Origin: CAVSNH01 sp963729275 | GTDB lineage: Bacteria; Actinomycetota; Acidimicrobiia; Acidimicrobiales; RAAP-2 | DNA length: 64,000 nucleotides | Assembly: GCA_963729275.1 (NCBI GenBank) | Contig: CAVSNH010000014.1 | Location: 124,001-188,000 of the forward strand | Reading direction: 5' to 3' | Shown: positions 34,115 through 42,966 of the stretch, piece by piece | How the letters are laid out: each line of letters opens with the position of its first letter | Numbering within the stretch: the first letter of the stretch is position 1 | Translations under genes and position numbers: made by a program | Notes under the pieces: generated by a model | Told to the model about the DNA's origin: nothing | Seen by the model: only the letters and a program-made list of their open reading frames with translations | Database searches by the model: none

Positions 34115-35860
34115 TCACGGTTCGGTCACCGCTCCCTTTTCGGCCCCTGTGACCAATCGCGCGTACTTGGCCAGCGCCCCCGTCGTGTAGCGCGGGGCCG
34201 GGTGCTTGAGCTGGGCCCGCCGCCGGTCGAGCTCGGCGTCGTCGACCACCAGGTCGATGGTGTGACCGGTCACGTCGACGACGATGCGGTCGCCGTCGGC
34301 CACGAGGGCGATGGGTCCGCCGTCGGTGGCCTCGGGGGCGACGTGCCCGATGCAGAACCCATGGGTCCCGCCGGAGAAACGGCCGTCGGTCACCAGCGCG
34401 CAGTCGGCGCCCCGTCCGACCCCTTTCATGGCGCCGGTCACAGCCAGCATCTCGCGCATGCCCGGCCCCCCCTTCGGGCCCTCGTAGCGGATCACGAGCA
34501 CGGTGCCGGGCTCGATGGTGCCGGCCATGATGGCCTCCATGGCCTGGTCCTCACCGTCGAAGACTCGGGCGGGGCCGTCAAAGGTCAGCTCATCGATGCC
34601 CGCCACCTTGACCACTGCCCCGTTGGGGGCGAGCGACCCGCGCAGAACGGCGATTCCCCCCTGGGCGTGGATGGGGGCGGACAGCGGATGGACCACATCC
34701 CCGTCGGGAGATGGCGGACGGAGGGCGGCGAGGTTCTCGGCAACCGTCCGCCCAGTCACGGTGAGGCAGTCGCCATCGAGGAGACCGGCGTCGAGCAGCT
34801 CGGCCATGATGACCGGTACTCCGCCCACGCCGTCGAGATCGACCATGTGATAGCGACCGTGTGGCTTCATGTCGGCCAGATGCGGCACGCGGGCGGCCAC
34901 CGCGTTGAAGTCCTCGAGGGCGAGCTCGACCCGCGCCTCGTTGGCGATGGCCAGCAAGTGGAGGACGGCATTGGTGGAGCCGCCCACGGCCATGGTCACC
35001 GCGATGGCGTTCTCGAAGGCGGGCTTGGTGAGGATCTGCCGGGGCCGGATGCCGGCCTCGAGCAACGCCACCACCGCCTCCCCGGACTGGAAGGCGGCGT
35101 CGTCCCGCCGTCGGTCGACGGCCGGCGCCGACGAGCTCCCGGGTAGTGCCATTCCGAGCGCCTCGGCCACCGACGCCATGGTGTTGGCCGTGAACATGCC
35201 GGCACACGATCCCTCTGTGGGACAGGCGTTGTGCTCGATGAGACTGAGCTCCTCGTCGCTCAGGGCGTCGGCGGCGTGGGCCCCGACGGCCTCGAACACG
35301 GAGACGACGTCGAGGGCCTGGTTACGGGCTCGCCCGGGCAGGATCGTGCCCCCGTAAAGGAAGACAGCGGGAAGGTTGAGGCGGGCGGCGGCCATGAGCA
35401 TGCCGGGGAGGGACTTGTCGCACCCGGCCAGGGTCACCATCCCGTCGAACCGCTCGGCGTGCATCATCGTCTCCACCGAGTCGGCGATGATCTCGCGGCT
35501 GACCAACGAAGCCCGCATGCCCTCGTGGCCCATGGAGATGCCGTCCGAGACGGCGATGGTCATGAACTCGAGGGGGAACCCGCCGGCGCGATGGACGCCC
35601 TCCTTGGCTCGCTTGGCCAGTCGAGCAAGGGGGAGATTGCACGGGGTGACTTCGTTCCACGAGGAGGCCACGCCGATCTGGGGTTTGTCCCAGTCGTCAT
35701 CGGTCATCCCCACGGCGCGCAGCATGGCCCTGGCCGGGGCCCGAGTAGGGCCGTCGGTCACCTCGAAGCTGCGCGGTTTGCGGCCGACGAGCGGCTCTTC
35801 GGAAGGGTCGACGCTCGATCTGGCGCCCGGGCCGGCGCTCGTGCTCGTGGGCTCGGTCAT
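34115..35860 (-). CDS. ilvD: Dihydroxyacid dehydratase
   Basis: Fe-S dehydratase of 581 residues for valine and isoleucine synthesis. Cluster Cys residues are visible in TPCNLPLARLAK, LAGCDKSLPGM and HNACPTEGSCAGMFTANTM; the Gly-rich VGGSTNAVLHLLAIA and the C-terminal SGGTHGFCIGHVAPEA follow. The start at 35860 (MTEPTSTS) is chosen over an in-frame extension that overlaps the divergent gene. It is co-directional with ilvBNC but separated from it by the leader and attenuator. Confidence 0.96.
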   Translation of the reverse strand: MTEPTSTSAGPGARSSVDPSEEPLVGRKPRSFEVTDGPTRAPARAMLRAVGMTDDDWDKPQIGVASSWNEVTPCNLPLARLAKRAKEGVHRAGGFPLEFMTIAVSDGISMGHEGMRASLVSREIIADSVETMMHAERFDGMVTLAGCDKSLPGMLMAAARLNLPAVFLYGGTILPGRARNQALDVVSVFEAVGAHAADALSDEELSLIEHNACPTEGSCAGMFTANTMASVAEALGMALPGSSSAPAVDRRRDDAAFQSGEAVVALLEAGIRPRQILTKPAFENAIAVTMAVGGSTNAVLHLLAIANEARVELALEDFNAVAARVPHLADMKPHGRYHMVDLDGVGGVPVIMAELLDAGLLDGDCLTVTGRTVAENLAALRPPSPDGDVVHPLSAPIHAQGGIAVLRGSLAPNGAVVKVAGIDELTFDGPARVFDGEDQAMEAIMAGTIEPGTVLVIRYEGPKGGPGMREMLAVTGAMKGVGRGADCALVTDGRFSGGTHGFCIGHVAPEATDGGPIALVADGDRIVVDVTGHTIDLVVDDAELDRRRAQLKHPAPRYTTGALAKYARLVTGAEKGAVTEP

Positions 35861-35927
35861 TCCTGCATGGTAGAGCGCCCGGGGAGCGCTACCGCCCGTC
35901 GTCGCAGTCGGGACGTAGGCTCCGACC

Positions 35928-36731
35928 ATGCCGGCTCCCTCACGCGTCGACACCGAGCGTGAGTCGCGCTTGGATCGAGTCACTCCCGATGGGATCGACG
36001 ACCTGGTTCGCTCCTTTGCGGCCAAGGGCTACGGCATCTTGGGTGCCGTCTTTGACGAGACCGAGATCGAGGCCGCCGATTTCGAGCTGGCCGCCGCCCA
36101 GCGGCGACTGGTCGAAGGCACGCTCGAGGCACGGCACGCAACGGCCATCCTCGACGACCCCCAGGCCACCGTCGACGGGCGGAGGTTTGCCCACTATGTC
36201 TGCTTCGCCACCGAGGTCTCTCCCGCAGCCCACCGCCTCATCCACCACCCCACCATCGTCGACGTCGTCCAGCGGCTGATCGGCCCCGGCGCATTGCTCC
36301 TCGACGACGACCAATTCGGTGTCGTCTACCAGGACGCCCGGCCAGGGCCGGGGTCGGGTTACTCGCGCATCGGCTGGCACACCGACCATCAGTCCGGCCC
36401 GCAGCTCGACATCTGGCCGGGAGTCGCCTTCACCGTGCACTTCGATGCCACCTCGCCGGCCAACGGATTCCTCCGCGTGGTGCCGGGGAGCCACCTCGGC
36501 GGAACCGAGGGCATCCCTCCGACCTTCGAGCGGGTCAGGGGCGAGGTCGCCCTCTACGCCGAGCGCGGGGACGTGCTCTTCCACCACTCCGACCTGTGGC
36601 ACGCCGCCGCCCGGGCCACCGCCGACGGACCGTTGGCCATTCGCCGACACCTGCGCGGCAGCTGGCACACCGGCCAGCGGCTCGAGCCTGGGCACGGCAC
36701 CGATGACTTCGTGAAGAATGCCGCCCGCTGA
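35928..36731 (+). CDS. Phytanoyl-CoA dioxygenase (PhyH) family protein
   Basis: Fe(II)/2-oxoglutarate-dependent oxygenase of 267 residues. The iron site is the HxD of GWHTDHQSGPQ (about residue 146) with the distal His in HHSDLWHAAARA (about 222), and RRHLRGSW provides the oxoglutarate Arg. The usual VVPGSHLGG segment is present. It is divergent from ilvD and lies 46 bp ahead of the haloalkane dehalogenase on the same strand. The substrate is unknown. Confidence 0.85.
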   Translation: MPAPSRVDTERESRLDRVTPDGIDDLVRSFAAKGYGILGAVFDETEIEAADFELAAAQRRLVEGTLEARHATAILDDPQATVDGRRFAHYVCFATEVSPAAHRLIHHPTIVDVVQRLIGPGALLLDDDQFGVVYQDARPGPGSGYSRIGWHTDHQSGPQLDIWPGVAFTVHFDATSPANGFLRVVPGSHLGGTEGIPPTFERVRGEVALYAERGDVLFHHSDLWHAAARATADGPLAIRRHLRGSWHTGQRLEPGHGTDDFVKNAAR

Positions 36732-36777
36732 GCGGGACTGAGCTTCGTTCCGCTGCCCGCTGACCGAAGGAGACACC

Positions 36778-37692
36778 ATGGACGCCCTCCGCACTCCCGA
36801 CGCCCGTTTCGACGGACTCCCCGCGTTCGATTTCGCGCCGCACTACGCCGAGGTCGCCGGCCACGACGGTAGCCGGCTCCGCGTCCACTACCTCGACGAG
36901 GGTTCTGCCGATGCGCCGACCGTCGTTCTCATGCACGGCGAGCCGTCGTGGTGCTACCTCTATCGGCACATGATCCCGGTGCTCACCGCGGCTGGACTGC
37001 GAGCGGTGGCGCCCGATCTGGTGGGGTTCGGACGGTCGGACAAGCCCACCCAGCTCGAGGACTACACGTACGAGCGCCACGTCGAGTGGATGCGCAGCCT
37101 CTTGTTCGACGCATTGGGCCTCCTAGAGGTGACCCTGGTCGGCCAGGACTGGGGTGGTCTCATCGGCCTGCGCCTGGTGGCCGAGCACCCGGAACGCTTC
37201 GCACGGGTGGTGGCGGCCAACACCTTCCTGCCCACCGGCGACGGCCAGCCGAGCGAGGCATTCCTCAACTGGCGCCGGTTCTCCCAGGAAGTCGATCCTT
37301 TCCCGGCCGGCACCATCGTGAATTTCGGCTGCACCACCGAGCTCGCCCCCGAGGTCGTGGCCGCCTACGACGCTCCCTTCCCGGACAGCACGTACGTGGC
37401 CGGCGCCCGGCAGTTCCCGTTGCTCGTGCCCATCTCTCCCGACGATCCGGCGGCGGCGGCCAACCGTGCCGCCTGGAAGGTGCTCGAGCAGTTCGACAAG
37501 CCGTTCCTCTGTGCCTTCAGCGATGGCGACCCGATCATGCGTGGTCTCGACGCCCCTCTTCTCGAGCGGATACCGGGGGCCGCCGGTCAGCCACACACCA
37601 CCATCGCCGGGGGCGGCCACTTCCTGCAGGAGGACCGCGGGCCGGAGCTCGCCCAAGTGGTCGTCGACTTCGTCAGAGGAACGGTGAGCTGA
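36778..37692 (+). CDS. Haloalkane dehalogenase (subfamily HLD-I)
   Basis: Alpha/beta hydrolase of 304 residues that cleaves carbon-halogen bonds by SN2 attack and ester hydrolysis. The nucleophile is the Asp of VGQDWGGLIGLR. The HGEPSWCYLYRHM stretch supplies the halide-side and oxyanion residues typical of HLD-I. The acid is probably the Asp of AFSDGDPIM and the base the His of GGGHFLQED. AAGGAG precedes the ATG. It is probably co-transcribed with the PhyH gene. Natural substrates cannot be told from sequence. Confidence 0.85.
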   Translation: MDALRTPDARFDGLPAFDFAPHYAEVAGHDGSRLRVHYLDEGSADAPTVVLMHGEPSWCYLYRHMIPVLTAAGLRAVAPDLVGFGRSDKPTQLEDYTYERHVEWMRSLLFDALGLLEVTLVGQDWGGLIGLRLVAEHPERFARVVAANTFLPTGDGQPSEAFLNWRRFSQEVDPFPAGTIVNFGCTTELAPEVVAAYDAPFPDSTYVAGARQFPLLVPISPDDPAAAANRAAWKVLEQFDKPFLCAFSDGDPIMRGLDAPLLERIPGAAGQPHTTIAGGGHFLQEDRGPELAQVVVDFVRGTVS

Positions 37693-37700
37693 AGAGCGCC

Positions 37701-37744
37701 GGCTCGGGGCTGCCGGCTCGGGCTCGGGGCTGGCGGCTCGGGGC
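37701..37744. repeat. GC-rich tandem repeat just after the dehalogenase gene
   Basis: GGCTCGGGGCTG-type units (14 bp, with a 6-bp partial insertion) repeat about three times, beginning nine bases after the stop at 37692. No function is evident. Confidence 0.8.
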
Positions 37745-37788
37745 CTGTCGCCCATAGCCGGTCAGGAGTCGGCCGTTATCGTGGTGGC

Positions 37789-38043
37789 ATGCCGGATGAG
37801 CAGTTGTACGCCGCCTTCCTGGGCGGCCCGATGGAGGACCATCGCATGGGCGAAGGCCACGAGGTCGTCCTTGTGGTGGCGTCCGACACCGCGGAAGCTC
37901 GCAACCGTGCGAAGTCCAAGTGGACGGGTCCGGGTCGCCCGCATGTGGATGCTCTCCAGCGCATCGAGATGGTCGATGGCTTCGCCGTCCGCCTCGAGCA
38001 GACCGGACAGGGCGACCGAGTCGAGCTCGACGACTTCAATTAA
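37789..38043 (+). CDS. Small conserved protein resembling DUF1543
   Basis: An 84-residue protein. LYAAFLGGPMEDHRMGEGHEVVLVVASDTAEARNRAKSKW is the recognisable stretch and resembles DUF1543 proteins, whose function is unknown. The remainder (HVDALQRIEMVDGFAVRLE) fits an alpha/beta fold. It lies ahead of the DUF2237 gene on the same strand. Confidence 0.65.
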   Translation: MPDEQLYAAFLGGPMEDHRMGEGHEVVLVVASDTAEARNRAKSKWTGPGRPHVDALQRIEMVDGFAVRLEQTGQGDRVELDDFN

Positions 38044-38163
38044 TCGACGACCTCAATTAATTGGGACCGCCACTAATGGGGAGCGCGACGACGGGCTGGT
38101 CGGGACGGCCAAGGTCCGTCCGGCCGGTGGCGTGGAGCCACGAGCCGGGGTGATACTGCCAGG

Positions 38164-38556
38164 ATGCCCGAGCGCAACGTCCTGGGCGGCGCCCTCGAAG
38201 CCTGCGGCACCGACCCGCTGACCGGCTTCTACCGAGACGGCTGCTGTTCGACCGGTCCCGAGGACCTGGGCAGCCACACCATCTGCGCGGTGGTGACGGC
38301 CGAGTTCTTGGCTCACCAGCGCAGCATCGGCAACGACCTCGTGACCCCGCTTCCTCAGTATCGGTTCCCGGGGCTCGCCCCCGGCGACCGGTGGTGCGTC
38401 ACCGCGGCCAACTGGTTGCGGGCTCACGAGGACGGGGCCGCGGCCTTCGTGGTGCTGGCCTCGACTCACGAACGGGCGCTCGACATCGTTCCCCTGGACG
38501 CCTTGCAAGAACACGCCGTCGACGTACCTCCGGGACCCGACGAGCTCTCAGGCTGA
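38164..38556 (+). CDS. DUF2237 family protein
   Basis: A 130-residue protein matching the DUF2237 pattern almost throughout: NVLGGALEACGTDPLTGFYRDGCCSTGPEDLGSHTICAVVT near the start, then FPGLAPGDRWCVTAANW. It has conserved Cys residues, and many family members are of similar size. No enzymatic role is established for the family. It converges on the ParA-like gene. Confidence 0.85.
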   Translation: MPERNVLGGALEACGTDPLTGFYRDGCCSTGPEDLGSHTICAVVTAEFLAHQRSIGNDLVTPLPQYRFPGLAPGDRWCVTAANWLRAHEDGAAAFVVLASTHERALDIVPLDALQEHAVDVPPGPDELSG

Positions 38557-38574
38557 ACGCCTGCAAGCCGTCGG

Positions 38575-38622
38575 TTTGCCGGTTGTCGGCTACCGGCTGC
38601 CGGCCGTTTGCCGGTTGTCGGC
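38575..38622. repeat. 16-bp repeat between convergent genes
   Basis: TTTGCCGGTTGTCGGC occurs at 38575-38590 and 38607-38622. The DNA between is a related GC-rich variant. It occupies the spacer between the DUF2237 stop (38556) and the ParA-like stop (38633). Confidence 0.85.
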
Positions 38623-38632
38623 CGGCGGCCGC

Positions 38633-39214
38633 TCAGGAGCGGCGGCGAACCGCCCGCTTTAGCACTTCGTCGTAAAGGTCGATCCCCTCGCGATAGAGGC
38701 GGGCCTCAGGCCCGGAAGCGATCCCCACCCGCTCGGGGACGATGCCCCAGATGGGCACCTTCGCCTTCGTCCACCACTCCACCGTCTCGTCCAGGTCGTT
38801 CGTCCCGAGACGCGCCGCGCAGATGACCACGCCGAAGGGTGTGCGCGGGTCGATCATGTCGACCGTGGCCGCCACTCTCGTGAACTCGACGCCGCCGGCC
38901 CGGGTGGGAATGACCACGCTGTCGGCCGCCAGGAGAGCGGCTCGCACGATCCGCTCGTCCCCCGGCGGGGTGTCGACGACGGCCAGACCCTCGTTCGACG
39001 ACATGGCTCGGGCGATGGTCCGCTCGGAAGGCGCCTCCACCAGGTCGACGCCCTCCACCGGCCTCTCGTCGAACCATTCGGCCGACGACGCTTGACGATC
39101 GGCGTCGACCAGCGTGACCGGCGACCATCCCCGCTCGACGGCGGCGGCGGCCAGGTAGACGGTGGTGGTGGTCTTCCCGACCCCACCCTTGACGTTGCTG
39201 ACCACGATGTTCAT
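38633..39214 (-). CDS. Orphan ParA/MinD-family ATPase
   Basis: A 193-residue P-loop ATPase with deviant Walker A KGGVGKTTT at residues 9-17, LVDADRQ (Walker A') and VVDTPPGDE (Walker B). At this length it is a minimal ParA without an N-terminal DNA-binding domain. No parB or obvious partner is adjacent. The start at 39214 (MNIVVSNVKGG) is the standard ParA N-terminus; upstream in-frame sequence looks random. It could be a cargo or plasmid-type partitioning ATPase left alone, or it may act with a distant partner. Confidence 0.85.
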   Translation of the reverse strand: MNIVVSNVKGGVGKTTTTVYLAAAAVERGWSPVTLVDADRQASSAEWFDERPVEGVDLVEAPSERTIARAMSSNEGLAVVDTPPGDERIVRAALLAADSVVIPTRAGGVEFTRVAATVDMIDPRTPFGVVICAARLGTNDLDETVEWWTKAKVPIWGIVPERVGIASGPEARLYREGIDLYDEVLKRAVRRRS

Positions 39215-39343
39215 GAAGGACCCCACCGCTGTGGACGAACGGCCTGAGACCCTACTCGACGGCCCTGCGGCGTCGGCCGGGCACCCCCGGCTGTTCTCGG
39301 CCACGTCACCGACGCTGGCCTGTCGGATTGACACCTCTGGTCA

Positions 39344-40231
39344 ATGCCGGTGAGCATCCGACCCGTGGACGCCTTCTTCTTCGAGGCCACCTCGGTCGCG
39401 TCCGTCGGACCCGGCCGGTACCGGGCGACCATCGATCCCTCGTGGAACCTCCGACCGCTGCCGCAGGGCGGGATCGTGACGGCGGTCGCCCTTCGGGCCA
39501 TGGCCGACGCCCTGGACGATCCGACTCAGTCCGTTCGTTCCCTGCACACGGCCTTCTGCGCCCAGGTGCCCGACGGCGAGGTCGAGATCGCTGTCGACGT
39601 GCTGCGGCAGGGTCGATCGGTGTCCCAGCTCCGAGCAGAGGTGACAGCTCCCGGAGCCGAGCGCGGCCATCTGACCACGGCCATATTCGGGGCCGAGCGC
39701 CCGGGGTTCGACTTCACCGATCTGCAAGCGCCGGATGACGTGCCTCCTCCCGATGTCTGCCCCTCCTTCCGCGACCCCGCCCCCGAATGGGCCGAGAACT
39801 TCGCACCCATGGCCTTCTGGGCCGAGCGCGTCGAGGGCCGGGTCGTCTACGGGCACGCGCCCTGGGACGACTACGTCCCCGAGCGGGCGGAGCGGGTGAT
39901 GTGGTATCGCTTCGACGAGCCGCCTCTCCTGGACGACGACAGCCTCGATCCCTTCGCCCTCGTCGTCCTGGCCGACACCATGCCAGGAGCGGTGAACGAG
40001 AAGGTCGGCAGCCCGGCCCGTGCCTGGTTCGCTCCGAGCGTCGACCTCACCGTCCATTTGCTGGATGCCTGCCGCTCACCCTGGGTGCTGGCCCACAATC
40101 GGGCTCGCTTCGCTGGCCATGGCTATGCCTCGGCCGACATGGCCCTGTGGGACTGCGGCCCGAAGGGAACCGCCGAGCCCCGACTGGTGGCCTACGCCAC
40201 GCAGCTCTTCCTGTTCTCCTTCAGCGACTGA
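39344..40231 (+). CDS. Acyl-CoA thioesterase-like protein (double hotdog)
   Basis: A 295-residue protein resembling TesB-like acyl-CoA thioesterases. The N-terminal half has WNLRPLPQGGIVTAVALRAMADAL and SLHTAFCAQVPDGEVEI with hotdog spacing. The C-terminal half has PSVDLTVHLLDACRSPWVLAHNRARFAGHGYASADMALWD. The substrate is unknown. It is followed 71 bp later by purU. Confidence 0.75.
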   Translation: MPVSIRPVDAFFFEATSVASVGPGRYRATIDPSWNLRPLPQGGIVTAVALRAMADALDDPTQSVRSLHTAFCAQVPDGEVEIAVDVLRQGRSVSQLRAEVTAPGAERGHLTTAIFGAERPGFDFTDLQAPDDVPPPDVCPSFRDPAPEWAENFAPMAFWAERVEGRVVYGHAPWDDYVPERAERVMWYRFDEPPLLDDDSLDPFALVVLADTMPGAVNEKVGSPARAWFAPSVDLTVHLLDACRSPWVLAHNRARFAGHGYASADMALWDCGPKGTAEPRLVAYATQLFLFSFSD

Positions 40232-40302
40232 GCCGGGACTCTGCGACCAGCCGGACGAGGCCGCCCGTCGCAAGCGGGCCTCCCCCGGATACCGTGCGGA
40301 CG

Positions 40303-41172
40303 ATGACCGATACCAAGGACACGGTGACTGCACGGTTGCTCATCGCGGCACCGGACCGACCCGGGCTCGTCTCCGCCGTAGCCGGGTTCGTGGCCACCCA
40401 CGGCGGCAACATCGTGGACGCCGATCAGCACACGGACGACGAGGCCGGCATGTTCTTCCAGCGCGTCGAGTTCCGCCTGGCCGGCTTCGACCTCGACCGG
40501 ACCGCGCTCCCCAACGCCCTCCGACCAGTCACCGACCCGCTGGGCATGCAGTGGCAACTTCGTTACTCGGACGAGCGGCGCCCGATCGCCATCCTCGCCT
40601 CACAGCGGATGCACTGCCTCTACGACATGCTGAGCCGGTCGGCCACCGGCGACCTCCCCGCTCACATCGCCTTCGTGGCCAGCAACCACACGACCTGCGC
40701 GCCGGCCGCCGAGCGATTCGGGATTCCCTTCCACCATCTTCCCGTGAACCCTGGCAACCGGGCCGAGCAGGAAGGCCGCCTGGCCGAGCTGGCCACCGAG
40801 GCCGGCGTCGAGCTCATCGTGCTGGCCCGCTATATGCAGATCCTCTCGTCGTCGTTCATCGATCGCTTCGCGTCGCGCATTATCAACATCCACCACTCCT
40901 TCCTCCCCGCCTTCGTGGGCGCCCGCCCGTATCACCAGGCCTACGAGCGCGGTGTGAAGATCATCGGGGTCACCGCCCACTACGCCACTGCCGACCTCGA
41001 TCAGGGACCGATCATCGAACAGGACGTCGTCCCCGTGAGCCACCGAGATGGCGTGGCCGACCTCATCCGGATGGGTCGGGACCTCGAGACGGTGGTGCTG
41101 GCCCGAGCCGTGCGCCACCACCTGACCGACCGGGTTCTCGTCTGTGGCCGCAAGACCGTTGTCTTTGCCTGA
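40303..41172 (+). CDS. purU: Formyltetrahydrofolate deformylase
   Basis: Hydrolyses 10-formyl-THF to THF and formate, balancing the one-carbon pool. The 289-residue protein has an N-terminal ACT domain (LIAAPDRPGLVSAVAGFVATHGGNI) that senses Met/Gly in known members. The C-terminal formyltransferase-like domain has catalytic SNHTTCAP, HHSFLPAFVGARPYHQAY and ATADLDQGPII. It links functionally to glyA in this window. ATG at 40303 gives the family length. Confidence 0.95.
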   Translation: MTDTKDTVTARLLIAAPDRPGLVSAVAGFVATHGGNIVDADQHTDDEAGMFFQRVEFRLAGFDLDRTALPNALRPVTDPLGMQWQLRYSDERRPIAILASQRMHCLYDMLSRSATGDLPAHIAFVASNHTTCAPAAERFGIPFHHLPVNPGNRAEQEGRLAELATEAGVELIVLARYMQILSSSFIDRFASRIINIHHSFLPAFVGARPYHQAYERGVKIIGVTAHYATADLDQGPIIEQDVVPVSHRDGVADLIRMGRDLETVVLARAVRHHLTDRVLVCGRKTVVFA

Positions 41173-41223
41173 TCAGGGCAGGGATCTCCCAGGGGCGGCC
41201 AACCGCCGTTCTGCTCAACTGAG

Positions 41224-41463
41224 ATGGTGGCGAAGAGGCGGCCGCCCTTCCCGCGCATCGTGGTTTGGGGCGTCGTCGGCCTCGTGCCTTCATGCTGCTC
41301 CAGCTTGTGGCCATCGCCGTGTCCACGCACAACAGCCGAATTCCGAAGTGGGAAGCCCACATGATCGGCGCGACCGCCATTGTCGGCCTTCGTGGTGACG
41401 GGCTCACTGTATGCGGCGGCCTTCGTGCCTAGCCGCCTCACGCGCAGGTCGAAGCAGGACTGA
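41224..41463 (+). pseudogene. Small two-helix membrane protein with two compensating frameshifts
   Basis: Reading frame 1 from the ATG gives MVAKRRPPFPRIVVWGVVGLV. From about 41285 the sense continues in the next frame as FMLLQLVAIAVSTHNSRIPKWEAHMIGATAIVGL. From about 41385 it returns to the first frame as SAFVVTGSLYAAAFVPSRLTRR and a stop at 41463. The joined product is about 80 residues with two hydrophobic helices. Either the gene is decayed or the assembly has two small errors. No family is recognised. Confidence 0.55.
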
Positions 41464-41592
41464 GCCGCCATCCCGACCACGGCGGGTGCGTCAGGTTAAG
41501 CCAGTGCCCCTGTTCAGCCAACGTTTGCTCGGGTCGGAGATCCGGAGCACAATCTCGGCTGTCCAATGCGGCGGACACAGGAGGCAGTACAG

Positions 41593-42159
41593 ATGGCAGT
41601 ACAGATGGTACGGAAATTGCTGGTCGTCGGCTTCGCGGTCACGGTCGCCCTCGCCGGTTCGTTGCTCAGCGGAGCAGGCAGTCTGGCCGGAGCCTCGGCT
41701 ACGAAGGGGACGGGGGACCTCTCGTGTTCCGGCACCGGCCATATCAACTTCAGACCCCCATTGACCTCCGCGAACGGGACCACCGTCGGGGCCTATTTCC
41801 ATTTCGACGCCTCGGGTTGCTCGGGAGGGACGCCCGAGCCGAGCGAAGTCAAGGCTGACGGAAGGATCGCGAGAATGGAGTCCACCATCTGCAGCACACT
41901 CGGTGTGGTCGAGGGCAACGTCTCGTTCAAGGCCCAATACCCGCATGCGCATGTGGCCATGAGCAGGATGTCGGAAGGCGATTGGGCCGGTGCGTCCGAC
42001 GATGGATCCTGGGATACGGCAATCGAGGGTTCGGTCACCGGCTCCTACTCTTCGGACGCGGCGGTGATCGAAGCCGACTTCTCGACGTCGAATGAGACCG
42101 GTAGCTGCACGCGTGGCGTTCGAAAGCTCACCTTCACCGCCACTCTCGAGGACTTCTAA
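41593..42159 (+). CDS. Secreted protein of unknown function
   Basis: A 188-residue exported protein. A signal helix (LLVVGFAVTVALAGSLLSG) ends near ASAT. The mature part has four Cys (LSCSG, SGCSGG, STICST, GSCTRG), probably in two disulfides, and a beta-rich pattern. No family is recognised. The start at 41593 is chosen because AGGAGG lies eight bases upstream. A 12-bp duplication (ATGGCAGTACAG) creates a second ATG four codons later. Confidence 0.65.
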   Translation: MAVQMVRKLLVVGFAVTVALAGSLLSGAGSLAGASATKGTGDLSCSGTGHINFRPPLTSANGTTVGAYFHFDASGCSGGTPEPSEVKADGRIARMESTICSTLGVVEGNVSFKAQYPHAHVAMSRMSEGDWAGASDDGSWDTAIEGSVTGSYSSDAAVIEADFSTSNETGSCTRGVRKLTFTATLEDF

Positions 42160-42171
42160 CTCCTACTCAGG

Positions 42172-42966
42172 TCAATGCCGGTCGCCGGTCATCCGGGGTG
42201 AGATGGAGAGCCCTCCGTCCACCCGGATGACCTGACCGGTCACGAACGCGGCGTCGTCCGACAAAAGAAAGCCGACCACCTTGGCGACGTCCTCGGGTGA
42301 TCCGACCCGGCCGAGCGGGCTCTGGCCGGCGAGCGCCGTTTGCTGGGAGGAAGAGACGCCTCGGGACGCCGAGTCGGTGAGGATGAACCCGGGGGCGACG
42401 GCGTTGGCCCGCACCCCGTCCCGGCCGTAGCGGGCGGCCACGTGTCGCATCAGCTGCTCGATGCCGGCCTTGGACACTCCGTAGGCCAGGCGGCGGTGCT
42501 CGCCGATCGCCGACGAACCGGACGAGATGTAGACAATGGCTCCTCCGCCGCGGGCGCGCATGGACGGAAGGACGGCCTTGGTCAGCAGCAGGGCACCGGT
42601 GGTATTGGTGCGCAGGACTTTGTCCCAGGTGGCGACGTCCGTCCCCAGGACGTCGTTGTCCCGATCCGGGCTCGTCCACGCTGCGTTGTGGTCGAGCAGG
42701 TCGATCCCCCCAAAGCGGGCGGTAGCAGCATCCACCATGGCGGCGATGCTTTCGGTATCGGCCGTGTCACAGGTCAGGCCGACAGCCTGTCGGCCTTCGG
42801 CACACAGGGCGGCGGCCACCGCTTCGGCCCCCTCGCCGTCCCGGTCCGTCACCACCACCCGGGCGCCGAGGCGGGCCAAGTGAGCGACGGTGGCCCGCCC
42901 GATGCCGGCCGCCGCCCCGGTGACGACGGCCACCCGGCCGTCCAACGCGCCGTGCTCCACCTTCAC
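42172..42966 (-). CDS. Short-chain dehydrogenase/reductase
   Basis: Classical SDR of 264 residues with the cofactor motif VTGAAAGIGRA, TDRDGEG at the strand-2 acidic position (NAD preference), the active-site Ser in YISSGSS and YxxxK in AYGVSKAG. The GTG start overlaps the stop of the next SDR gene as GTGA. An ATG further upstream would extend into that gene. The substrate is unknown; the pair may catalyse successive steps. Confidence 0.88.
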   Translation of the reverse strand: MKVEHGALDGRVAVVTGAAAGIGRATVAHLARLGARVVVTDRDGEGAEAVAAALCAEGRQAVGLTCDTADTESIAAMVDAATARFGGIDLLDHNAAWTSPDRDNDVLGTDVATWDKVLRTNTTGALLLTKAVLPSMRARGGGAIVYISSGSSAIGEHRRLAYGVSKAGIEQLMRHVAARYGRDGVRANAVAPGFILTDSASRGVSSSQQTALAGQSPLGRVGSPEDVAKVVGFLLSDDAAFVTGQVIRVDGGLSISPRMTGDRH

